DNA of 64,000 bases from Kitasatospora purpeofusca (lineage in GTDB: Bacteria > Actinomycetota > Actinomycetes > Streptomycetales > Streptomycetaceae), in NCBI RefSeq assembly GCF_000718025.1, contig NZ_JODS01000003.1:248001-312000 (forward strand), read 5' to 3'. Positions within the stretch are counted from its first letter, which is position 1. The number at the start of each line of letters is the position of its first letter. Of the stretch, positions 8,526-15,231 are shown piece by piece. Below the pieces are notes generated by a model that was not told where the DNA came from, made no database searches, and saw only the letters and a program-made list of their open reading frames with translations. A program made the translations under genes and the position numbers.

Positions 8526-9545
8526 GCGGTCGAAGTGCGTGGTGGTGTGCCGGACCTGGAGGCCCAGCTCGTCGCCGATCACCGGCGGCTCGCTCTCGCC
8601 GTCCAGGAGGAGCAGCGACACCTGCATGTGCGGCGGCTCGGCGAACCAGAGCTGCTTGCCCGCCCAGTGGTACGGCGACTTGGTCTTGTTGACGGTGGCC
8701 AGGCCGGCCCGGGCGATGCCCTTGGCCCGCGAGGACATGCCCTGGACGTACTTGGGCGCCTCCAGGCCGATGCCGTGCGCGGTGCCGCCGGCGACCACCA
8801 GCAGGTGGCCGTCGGCCGGCGCCGGGTGCTGGCGGTAGCCGTAGCGGTCGCCCTTCTTGACCGGGGTCACGTCCAGCACCGTGGCCCTGACCTCCAGCGC
8901 GCCGTGGTCGCCCAGCCAGAGCCGGGTGCCGATCCGGGCCCGGAAGACGGTGCCGGGGAAGCGCTGGGTCAGCTGCTCCATGCCCGCCGCGCCGAGGTGG
9001 CTGACGAAGACGGTGTGCACCGGGAGGCCGGCGGCCCGGGCGGTCTCCACCCAGTACGCGACCTCCTCGACGGGGCTGGAGCCGTCCGGCCGGTCCATCG
9101 GCAGGTGCAGCGCCAGGCCCTCGAAGGCGACGCCGTCCAGCTCGGCGGCGACCGTCGTGAGGTCGGCCGCCGAGACGCCGTGCCGGCGCATGGTGGTCAT
9201 GCACTCCAGCACCACCCGGGCGCCGTGCAGCGCCCGCAGGCCGTCCACGCTCGCCACCGTCCGGATCACCCGGGCGTGCGGCAGCGGGAGCGCCTCCTCG
9301 CCCACCCGGTAGGGGGTGAGCACCAGCAGCTCGCCGCCGTACCAGTCGGCCGCGTCGGCGGCCTCGTAGGCGGTGCCGACGGCCAGCACGCCGGTGCCGA
9401 GGAGGGTCGCCTCCTCGGCCAGGCGGTGGTTGCCCAGTCCGTAGCCGTTGCCCTTCGCCACCGGCACCAGGCCGGGGAACTCGGCCAGGACGGAGCGCTG
9501 GTGGGTACGCCAGCGTTCGGTGTCGAGATAGAGCGACAGCGTCAT
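8511..9545 (-). CDS. alanine racemase N-terminal domain protein (PLP, fold type III)
   Basis: 344 aa. PVAKGNGYGLGNH at residues 28-40 matches the PLP-lysine motif of alanine racemases (K-x-N-A-Y-G), putting the Schiff-base lysine at Lys31. A TIM-barrel-like pattern follows to about residue 225, then a beta-rich domain containing ARIGTRLWLG and KKGDRYGYRQ. It is shorter than canonical Alr (about 370 aa), the usual C-terminal Tyr motif is not obvious, and the PLP motif has Gly for Ala. A D-amino-acid racemase or related amino-acid enzyme for the wall is likely, given femX 58 bp upstream on the same strand, but the substrate is inference. The stop codon lies in a tandem repeat. Confidence 0.75.
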   Translation of the reverse strand: MTLSLYLDTERWRTHQRSVLAEFPGLVPVAKGNGYGLGNHRLAEEATLLGTGVLAVGTAYEAADAADWYGGELLVLTPYRVGEEALPLPHARVIRTVASVDGLRALHGARVVLECMTTMRRHGVSAADLTTVAAELDGVAFEGLALHLPMDRPDGSSPVEEVAYWVETARAAGLPVHTVFVSHLGAAGMEQLTQRFPGTVFRARIGTRLWLGDHGALEVRATVLDVTPVKKGDRYGYRQHPAPADGHLLVVAGGTAHGIGLEAPKYVQGMSSRAKGIARAGLATVNKTKSPYHWAGKQLWFAEPPHMQVSLLLLDGESEPPVIGDELGLQVRHTTTHFDRVVDR

Positions 9546-9603
9546 CGGGTCATCTCCCAGGGGGTGTTGGGCACGGCGGCTCGGGAACTCGGCGGGGTGC
9601 TGC

Positions 9604-10722
9604 TCAGCGGCGCGACATGTAGAGGTCGAGGGCCTTGTGCAGCAGCTTGTTGAGCGGGAAGTCCCACTCGCCGAGGTACTCGGCGGCCTGGCCGCCGGTG
9701 CCGACCTTGAACTGGATCAGGCCGAACAGGTGGTCGTTCTCGTCCAGGGTGTCGGAGATCCCGCGGAGGTCGTACACGCCGCCGCCCAGCGCGTAGGAGT
9801 CGCGCATCATCCGCCACTGGATCGCGTTGGACGGCTTGACCTCGCGCTTGTGGTTGGCCGAGGCGCCGTAGGAGTACCAGACGTGCTCGCCGACGACCAG
9901 CATCGTGGTCGCCGCCAGCGGCTCGCCCTCGTGGTAGGCGATGTACAGCCGCATCCGGTTCGGGTCCTCGGCGGTGAGGGCGTTCCACATCCGCTGGAAG
10001 TACGACAGCGGGCGCGGGGTGAACTTGTCGCGCTCGGCGGTCACCAGGTAGAGCTGGTGGAAGATCGGCAGCTCGTCGTAGCCGCCCTGGACCACCTCGA
10101 CGCCGCTCTTCTCGGCCTTCTTGATGTTGCGGCGCCAGAGCTGGTTGAAGCCCTTCTGGATGTCGTCCAGCGAGCGGTTGGCCAGCGGCACCTGGAAGAC
10201 GTAGCGCGGCTGGACGTCGCCGAAGCCGGCGCCGCCGTCCTCGCCCTGGAGCCAGCCGGCCTTGCGCAGCCGGTCGGCGACCTCGAAGGCGCGCGGCTCG
10301 TACCAGTCGGCCTCGATGTCGCGCAGGCGCTTCGCCTCCTTGCCGGCGATGGCCTCCTTGATGGTCGGGGCGTTCCAGCGGCGGATGACCACCGGCGGGC
10401 CCATCTTCACCGAGAAGGCGCCCTGGGACTTCAGGTGGGCGAGCATCGGCTGCAGCCAGCGGTCGAGGTCCCGGTCGAACCAGTCGATCACCGGGCCCTC
10501 GGGCAGGTAGGCGAGGTAGCGCTTGACCTTGGGCAGCTGGCGGTAGAGCACCAGGCCGGCGCCGACCAGCTGGTTGTGCTGGTCGAACCAGCCGATCGAC
10601 TCGGTGCGCCACTCGGCCTTCACGTCGCCCCAGGACGGCACCTGCATGTGGCTGGCCGAGGCGCGGCTCCTGATGAAGGCGAGGTGCTCCTCGCGGGTGA
10701 TCGTCCTCAGGCGCAGGCTCAT
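9604..10722 (-). CDS. femX: FemX-like lipid II:glycine (aminoacyl) transferase
   Basis: 372 aa, FemABX family (tandem GNAT-like domains). Visible family traits: WGDVKAEWRTESIGWFD near the start, LWRRNIKKAEKSGVEV and KPSNAIQWRMMRDSYALGGGVYDLRGISD in the C-terminal half. Such enzymes use aminoacyl-tRNA to add the first bridge residue to lipid II; in streptomycetes the LL-DAP wall carries a single Gly, and a FemX homologue is known to add it. Start ATG 10722. The next gene on the same strand is the alanine-racemase-like gene, so the pair is probably co-transcribed and cell-wall directed. Upstream hairpin at 10875-10927 separates it from the small membrane protein. Confidence 0.9.
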   Translation of the reverse strand: MSLRLRTITREEHLAFIRSRASASHMQVPSWGDVKAEWRTESIGWFDQHNQLVGAGLVLYRQLPKVKRYLAYLPEGPVIDWFDRDLDRWLQPMLAHLKSQGAFSVKMGPPVVIRRWNAPTIKEAIAGKEAKRLRDIEADWYEPRAFEVADRLRKAGWLQGEDGGAGFGDVQPRYVFQVPLANRSLDDIQKGFNQLWRRNIKKAEKSGVEVVQGGYDELPIFHQLYLVTAERDKFTPRPLSYFQRMWNALTAEDPNRMRLYIAYHEGEPLAATTMLVVGEHVWYSYGASANHKREVKPSNAIQWRMMRDSYALGGGVYDLRGISDTLDENDHLFGLIQFKVGTGGQAAEYLGEWDFPLNKLLHKALDLYMSRR

Positions 10723-10874
10723 GCTCGGTGCTCCTCGTCGGTCGGGCTGCGGTGGGCCCCGTGTTCTCGGGCTGACCCTATCGTCCGGGGTTCTGTCGGC
10801 CGTGGGTCCCGTCCGCCGCGGGTCCCGGCCGCGGTGGGTCCCGGCTGCTGCGGGCCGTCCGCCGCGGGCACGAC

Positions 10875-10927
10875 GGCGCCCCCGCGGCGTACCGGTCCGT
10901 CGAAGACAGATACGCCGCGGGGGCGCC
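10875..10927 (-). terminator. 17-bp hairpin terminator
   Basis: Perfect 17-bp stem (10875-10891 with 10911-10927) with a 19-base loop, directly downstream of the small membrane protein gene (stop at 10950) and 150 bp before femX. The rest of 10723-10874 holds short GTCCCG/CCGCGGG direct repeats and nothing else recognisable. Confidence 0.75.
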
Positions 10928-10949
10928 GGGGGTTCCTTGCGGGGGTGCG

Positions 10950-11249
10950 CTAGCCCCAGAGCCCGCCGCGGGCGATACCGAGGTAGAAGCCGATCGCCGA
11001 GGCGCCGAGCGTGATCATCAGGACGAAGCGCTCGGCCGTGGTCACGGAGATGTACATCCCCAGCAGGCCGGTGATGATCCCGAACAGGCCGGTCCACGAG
11101 GTCAGCAGATGCAGGTTGTGGAAGAACGAGGTGGTGAAGGCGATCACGCCCAGTACGGCGGTGACGCCAACCAGGGTGTTCTCGCGCGGGTGCGGGTGGC
11201 CGTCGGTGTTCAGGGTGAGGGCCGGCATGCGGTGGACGGTCTGGGCCAT
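10950..11249 (-). CDS. small membrane protein, unknown function
   Basis: 99 aa. Three hydrophobic helices: about 28-48 (GVTAVLGVIAFTTSFFHNLH), 52-68 (TGLFGIITGLLGMYIS) and 73-91 (ERFVLMITLGASAIGFYLG), after a hydrophilic 25-residue N-terminus. ATG 11249 is preceded by AGGAGGTG at an ideal distance. It lies between femX and rpsF, divergent from the ribosomal operon; a conserved streptomycete protein seems to occupy this place but no function is known to me. Confidence 0.85.
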   Translation of the reverse strand: MAQTVHRMPALTLNTDGHPHPRENTLVGVTAVLGVIAFTTSFFHNLHLLTSWTGLFGIITGLLGMYISVTTAERFVLMITLGASAIGFYLGIARGGLWG

Positions 11250-11341
11250 GTGTCCCACCTCCTGGCGTGGAGACGAACGAGCAGGAAACCCGTTCCGTCC
11301 AGATTGCGGCGGTTGGGCCGGTCTCACAACCCCTATGCGTT

Positions 11342-11370
11342 TTGTTCGTCCGTCCGGGTGCGGGTAGGGT
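11342..11370 (+). promoter_or_regulatory. vegetative promoter of the rpsF operon
   Basis: TTGTTC (11342-11347), 17-base spacer, TAGGGT (11365-11370): a good fit to the HrdB-type consensus TTGAC-N17-TAGRRT. It implies a leader of about 170 bases before rpsF. Confidence 0.6.
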
Positions 11371-11376
11371 GGGTCG

Positions 11377-11548
11377 TCTGCACTGGTGTAGTTGTGCCCT
11401 CCGCTGCCCTCTTTCGGGTGAACGGGGACGGGCTGTCCGACCCGGCCGCTACGGTGGCCGAAGTCGGCACGACACCGGTGTCGACGCTGCACAACCCTCC
11501 TGCCACGGAGAGACCGTGGCCGTTGAGTCCAAAGGAGGTGGGTTACTC
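11377..11548 (+). promoter_or_regulatory. structured 5' leader of rpsF operon (possible S6:S18 autoregulatory leader)
   Basis: Three successive hairpins: 11443-11447 with 11456-11460 (loop 8), the 14-bp palindrome 11470-11483, and 11502-11508 with 11514-11520 (loop AGAGA), followed by AAAGGAGGTG at 11531-11540. In many bacteria the S6:S18 complex binds a leader motif to control rpsF-rpsR. The position fits; whether the CCG-containing binding motif is really here was not established. Confidence 0.4.
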
Positions 11549-11839
11549 ATGCGTCACTACGAGGTGATGGTCATCCTCGACCCCTCGGTCGAGGAGCGCG
11601 CCGTTTCCCCCCTGATCGAGAGCTTCCTGGCTGTCGTCCGCAACGCGGGCGGCAAGGTCGAGAAGGTCGACACCTGGGGTCGCCGCCGTCTGGCCTACGA
11701 GATCAACAAGCAGTCCGAGGGCATCTACTCGGTCATCGACCTCCAGGCCACGCCTGAGGTCGTCAAGGAGCTCGACCGCCAGATGGGCCTGAGCGAGTCG
11801 GTTCTGCGGACCAAGGTCCTGCGCCCGGACACCCACTGA
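11549..11839 (+). CDS. rpsF: 30S ribosomal protein S6
   Basis: 96 aa, full length for bS6. MRHYEVMVILDPSVEER and GRRRLAYEINKQSEGIYSV are family signatures. ATG 11549 follows the strong AAAGGAGGTG (11531-11540). First gene of the conserved rpsF-ssb-rpsR-rplI operon; S6 forms a heterodimer with S18 on the 30S platform. Separated from ssb by 95 bp that contain a parS site. Confidence 0.98.
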   Translation: MRHYEVMVILDPSVEERAVSPLIESFLAVVRNAGGKVEKVDTWGRRRLAYEINKQSEGIYSVIDLQATPEVVKELDRQMGLSESVLRTKVLRPDTH

Positions 11840-11881
11840 GCCACCTCTGAGGCCTTCGGGTCTCGGGTAGCTCGCGTCCGC

Positions 11882-11897
11882 TGTTTCACGTGAAACA
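11882..11897. promoter_or_regulatory. parS: parS centromere site between rpsF and ssb
   Basis: TGTTTCACGTGAAACA, identical in all 16 bases to the site at 1530-1545, 10.35 kb away. Here it is intergenic, 37 bp before the ssb start, so ParB would sit inside an essential transcribed operon. Confidence 0.95.
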
Positions 11898-11934
11898 GCG
11901 GTGAACGGACATCTTCCCGAGAGGTCATCACCAC

Positions 11935-12549
11935 ATGGCAGGCGAGACCGTCATCACCCTCGTCGGCAATCTCGTCGACGACCCCGAGCTGCGCTTCACC
12001 CCGTCGGGTGCGGCGGTCGCGAAGTTCCGCATCGCGTCCACCCCCCGCACCTTCGACCGTCAGACGAACGAGTGGAAGGACGGCGAGAGCCTCTTCCTCA
12101 CGTGCAACGTCTGGCGGCAGCCGGCGGAGAACGTGGCCGAGTCGCTGCAGCGCGGCATGCGCGTCATCGTGCAGGGCCGACTGCGCCAGCGGTCTTACGA
12201 GACCAAGGAAGGCGAGAAGCGGACGGTCTTCGAGGTCGAGGTCGACGAGGTCGGTCCGAGCCTGCGCTCGGCGACCGCGAAGGTCACCCGGGCCAACCGG
12301 TCCGGTGGTCCCGGCGGCGCCCCCGGTGGCGGCGGCTTCGGCGGCGGCCCTCAGGGCGGCGGCCAGGGCGGCGGCAACTGGGGCGGCGGTGGCGGCCAGC
12401 AGGGTGGCGGCTGGGGTGGAAACTCCGGTGGCCAGTCCGGCCCCTCCGACGACCCGTGGGCGTCCAGCGCTCCCTCTGGTGGAAACCAGGGTGGCGGCAG
12501 CTGGGGTGCCCCGTCCGGTGGCGGCTTCTCGGAAGAGCCCCCGTTCTAA
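11935..12549 (+). CDS. ssb: single-stranded DNA-binding protein
   Basis: 204 aa. The OB fold spans about residues 1-115 (ETVITLVGNLVDDPELRFTP; FLTCNVWRQPAENVAESL). A long Gly/Gln-rich linker follows (about 120-195), and the acidic tail SEEPPF, the interaction hook for replication and repair partners, closes the protein. Essential replication-type SSB encoded with S6/S18/L9 as in most bacteria. Start ATG 11935. Confidence 0.97.
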   Translation: MAGETVITLVGNLVDDPELRFTPSGAAVAKFRIASTPRTFDRQTNEWKDGESLFLTCNVWRQPAENVAESLQRGMRVIVQGRLRQRSYETKEGEKRTVFEVEVDEVGPSLRSATAKVTRANRSGGPGGAPGGGGFGGGPQGGGQGGGNWGGGGGQQGGGWGGNSGGQSGPSDDPWASSAPSGGNQGGGSWGAPSGGGFSEEPPF

Positions 12550-12578
12550 GAGCTGACAGATTTCGTGCGGCCAGGGGC

Positions 12579-12598
12579 CCGGCGTCGTGAGACGCCGG
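12579..12598 (+). terminator. intra-operon hairpin between ssb and rpsR
   Basis: 8-bp perfect stem (12579-12586 with 12591-12598) and a GTGA tetraloop, 28 bp before rpsR. It may be an attenuator or a processing/stability element rather than a full stop, since rpsR and rplI have no other evident promoter. Confidence 0.45.
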
Positions 12599-12626
12599 CC
12601 CGGTCGTGAACCCAATGGAGCACACA

Positions 12627-12863
12627 ATGGCGAAGCCGCCTGCTCGCAAGCCGAAGAAGAAGGTTTGCGTCTTCTGCAAGGACAAGGTCAACTACGTTGA
12701 CTACAAGGACACGAACCTGCTGCGGAAGTTCATCTCCGACCGTGGCAAGATCCGTGCCCGCCGGGTCACCGGCAACTGCACCCAGCACCAGCGTGACGTC
12801 GCCACGGCCGTGAAGAACAGCCGTGAGATGGCGCTGCTGCCCTACACCAGCACCGCGCGCTAA
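12627..12863 (+). CDS. rpsR: 30S ribosomal protein S18 (Cys-containing, zinc-type form)
   Basis: 78 aa. Starts MAKPPARKPKKKVCVFCKD; the upstream in-frame ATG at 12606 is not used in the family. CVFC near the N-terminus plus Cys/His in TGNCTQHQRD make this the C+ (potential zinc-binding) form of S18, as opposed to the Cys-less Zur-controlled paralogue found elsewhere in many actinobacteria. Pairs with S6 from the same operon. Confidence 0.97.
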   Translation: MAKPPARKPKKKVCVFCKDKVNYVDYKDTNLLRKFISDRGKIRARRVTGNCTQHQRDVATAVKNSREMALLPYTSTAR

Positions 12864-12880
12864 GAGAGGGTGACCGAATA

Positions 12881-13327
12881 ATGAAGATCATCCTCACTCA
12901 CGAGGTGCCGGGTCTCGGCTCCGCCGGCGAGGTCGTCGAGGTCAAGGACGGCTACGCCCGCAACTACCTGGTCCCGCGTGGCTACGCCATCCGCTGGACC
13001 AAGGGTGGTCAGAAGGACGTCGACGCCATCCGTCGCGCCCGCAAGATCCACCAGATCCAGACCCTCGAGGCCGCCAACGAGGTCAAGGGCAAGCTCGAGG
13101 GCGTCCAGGTCAAGCTGGCCGTTCGCTCGGGCGACGCCGGCCGTCTGTTCGGCTCGGTGACCCAGGCCGACGTCGTCGAGGCCATCAAGGCCGCCGGCGG
13201 CCCGGCGGTCGACAAGCGCGCCGTCGCGATCGCCTCGCCGATCAAGACCGTGGGCACCCACAAGGTCTCGGTCAAGCTGCACTCGGACGTCCAGGCCAAC
13301 CTGGACATCGCCGTCGTCGCCGCCTGA
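12881..13327 (+). CDS. rplI: 50S ribosomal protein L9
   Basis: 148 aa, full length. The N-terminal domain MKIILTHEVPGLGSAGEVVE with GYARNYLVPRGYA is the bL9 signature; a long connecting helix (about 40-75) and the C-terminal domain follow. Last gene of the operon, 17 bp after rpsR, followed by a strong hairpin. Confidence 0.98.
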   Translation: MKIILTHEVPGLGSAGEVVEVKDGYARNYLVPRGYAIRWTKGGQKDVDAIRRARKIHQIQTLEAANEVKGKLEGVQVKLAVRSGDAGRLFGSVTQADVVEAIKAAGGPAVDKRAVAIASPIKTVGTHKVSVKLHSDVQANLDIAVVAA

Positions 13328-13355
13328 TCAGCGACAACGCCGTAGCAGTGGCCGC

Positions 13356-13389
13356 AGGGCCGGTCTCCCCCTCGGGGGAGGCCGGCCCT
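13356..13389. terminator. terminator of the rpsF-rplI operon
   Basis: 16-bp stem (13356-13371 with 13374-13389, one T-G wobble) 30 bp after rplI, between convergent rplI and the MATE gene. Confidence 0.75.
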
Positions 13390-13438
13390 CGGTCGTTCCG
13401 GGACGCCCGAACCGGTACGCCCCGTAGGGCGTCGGGGC

Positions 13439-14782
13439 TCAGTTCCGGACGGCGCCGGTGACCAGCCACTTGCCGCCCCGGGCCCGCGCGGCCAGGAAGC
13501 CGGCGCGGACCAGCATGAAGAGGTTCAGCGCCCACCAGAGCCCGGCCAGCCCGGTGCCGCTGGCCGGCACCGCGAGCGCGGCCGGGGCGAACACGACGAG
13601 CGTGGCGAGCATCGCCCGGGCCAGGTACGTGCCGTCCCCCGCGCCCATCAGTACGCCGTCCAGGACGTAGACCAGCCCGGAGACCGGCTGGCAGAGCGCG
13701 AGCAGCAGCAGGACGGTGTTCAGCTCCTGCTGCACCGCCGGGTCCGGGGTGAACAGCGGGACGTACAGGGGCCGGGCGACCACGATCAGCACGCCCAGCA
13801 CCGCCCCGGCGCCGACGCCCCACTCGATCATCCGCCGGGTGGCCGCCCGGGTACCCGGAATGTCCGAGGCGCCCAGGTAGCGGCCGATGATCGCCTGGCC
13901 GGCGATCGCGATGGAGTCCAGCGCGAAGGCGATGAACAGCAGCACCGTCATGGCGATCTGGTGCGCGGCGATCTCCTTGTCACCGAGACCGGCGGCCACC
14001 GCGGTGGCGATCATCAGGATCGCGCGCAGGCTCAGGGTGCGGACCATCAGCGGCCCGCCGGCCCTGGCGCTCGCGCGTATCCCGGCGGCGTCCGGCCGGA
14101 GCGAGGCCCGTTCCCGGCGGGCCCCGCGCACCACCACGAACACGTAGACGGCGGCCATGCCGGTCTGGGCGATCACCGTGCCCCAGGCCGAGCCGGCCAC
14201 CCCGAGCCCGGCGCCGTAGACCAGACCGGCGTTCAGTCCGAGGTTGGCGGCGAACCCGGCGACGGCCACGTACAGCGGAGTCCGGGTGTCCTGGAGGCCG
14301 CGGAGCACGCCGGTGGCGGCCATCACCATGAGGACGGCCGGGATGCCGAGCGCGCTGATCCGCAGATAGGTCACCGCGTACGGGGCGGCGGTCGCCGAGG
14401 CACCGAGGACGTCGGCCACCCGGGGGGCCAGCAGCAGGGTCAGCGCGACCACGGCGGCGGAGAGCGCCAGGGCCAGCCAGATTCCGTCGATGCCCTGCTG
14501 GATCGCGGCCCGGCGGTCCCCGGCGCCGATCCGGCGGGCGACCGCGGCGGTGGTGGCGTAGGCGAGGAAGACGAACACCCCGGTCGCGGTGGTGAGGGCG
14601 GCCGAGGCGACGCCGACACCGGCCAGCTGGGCCGTGCCGAGGTGGCCCACGATGGCGGAGTCGGCCATCAGGAAGAGCGGCTCGGCGACCAGGGCGCCGA
14701 AGGCGGGGACGGCGAGGGCGAGGATCTCCCGGTCGTGGCGGCGGCGGTCGGCGGTGAGGGTCATGGGGTCCAGGCTACTCAT
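13439..14782 (-). CDS. MATE-family efflux transporter (DinF-like)
   Basis: 447 aa with 12 hydrophobic segments. N-terminal ILALAVPAFGALVAEPLFLMADSAIVGHLG and the internal repeat around GIPAVLMVMAATGVLRGLQDTRTPLYVAV are the typical MATE pseudo-twofold halves. Probably a cation-coupled drug or metabolite exporter. Start ATG 14782 (MSSLDPMTLTADRRRHD). Divergent from dnaB; the DnaA-box-like cluster lies between the two starts, its first member touching this start codon. Confidence 0.9.
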   Translation of the reverse strand: MSSLDPMTLTADRRRHDREILALAVPAFGALVAEPLFLMADSAIVGHLGTAQLAGVGVASAALTTATGVFVFLAYATTAAVARRIGAGDRRAAIQQGIDGIWLALALSAAVVALTLLLAPRVADVLGASATAAPYAVTYLRISALGIPAVLMVMAATGVLRGLQDTRTPLYVAVAGFAANLGLNAGLVYGAGLGVAGSAWGTVIAQTGMAAVYVFVVVRGARRERASLRPDAAGIRASARAGGPLMVRTLSLRAILMIATAVAAGLGDKEIAAHQIAMTVLLFIAFALDSIAIAGQAIIGRYLGASDIPGTRAATRRMIEWGVGAGAVLGVLIVVARPLYVPLFTPDPAVQQELNTVLLLLALCQPVSGLVYVLDGVLMGAGDGTYLARAMLATLVVFAPAALAVPASGTGLAGLWWALNLFMLVRAGFLAARARGGKWLVTGAVRN

Positions 14783-15041
14783 CCACAGGTAAGCGCCGCC
14801 AGGGGGTTTTGCAGCTTACTCGTACGCCTGGGCGACTGGGCCGTCCGGGTCTGTGTCCACCGCCACCCGACTGTGTGTGAAGAATTTCTCATGCACAGGC
14901 CCTGGAGGAGGGAATCCCAGGTCAGCGAGTTGACGGTGGATCGATGGTCTGGTTATCCACAGGGCTTTCCACAGGGGCGTCCACAGGTTTGCGGTACTTC
15001 TCCACAGCCAGCGGCCGCTCGTCCACACCCCCTGTGGATAA
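14779..15041. promoter_or_regulatory. cluster of DnaA-box-like sequences upstream of dnaB
   Basis: Two perfect TTATCCACA boxes in opposite orientation (14953-14961 plus; 15033-15041 minus) flank a run of TCCACA cores at 14968, 14980, 15001 and 15022; another is at 14782. One-mismatch boxes: 14998-15006 (TTCTCCACA), 15019-15027 (TCGTCCACA), 14779-14787 (TCATCCACA). Plus-strand cores are spaced 12, 12, 21 and 21 bp. They fill the 449-bp gap before dnaB (14783-15231), which holds no other gene. Confidence 0.65.
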
Positions 15042-15231
15042 CCGCCTTGGCCGAAAGGCTCCCGGCGCCTTAGCGTGGGGCCTCCGGCCGACACTCCCAC
15101 CCGCCCCGGCGTCCGATTTGTCGGTGCGGTGGCGTAGAAATGCGGTGGCGGGGAGTCGGGTTCCGCTCCCTCCCGGCCGCCACCGGCAAGGCCCGCTCCA
15201 ACTCGCACCACTCGCTGATCGGGGAACACGC

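Noticed and set aside
14779..15041. The DnaA-box cluster as chromosomal oriC
   Set aside because: dnaA and dnaN are absent and the streptomycete oriC normally lies between them with many more boxes. Kept as a DnaA-related site only.
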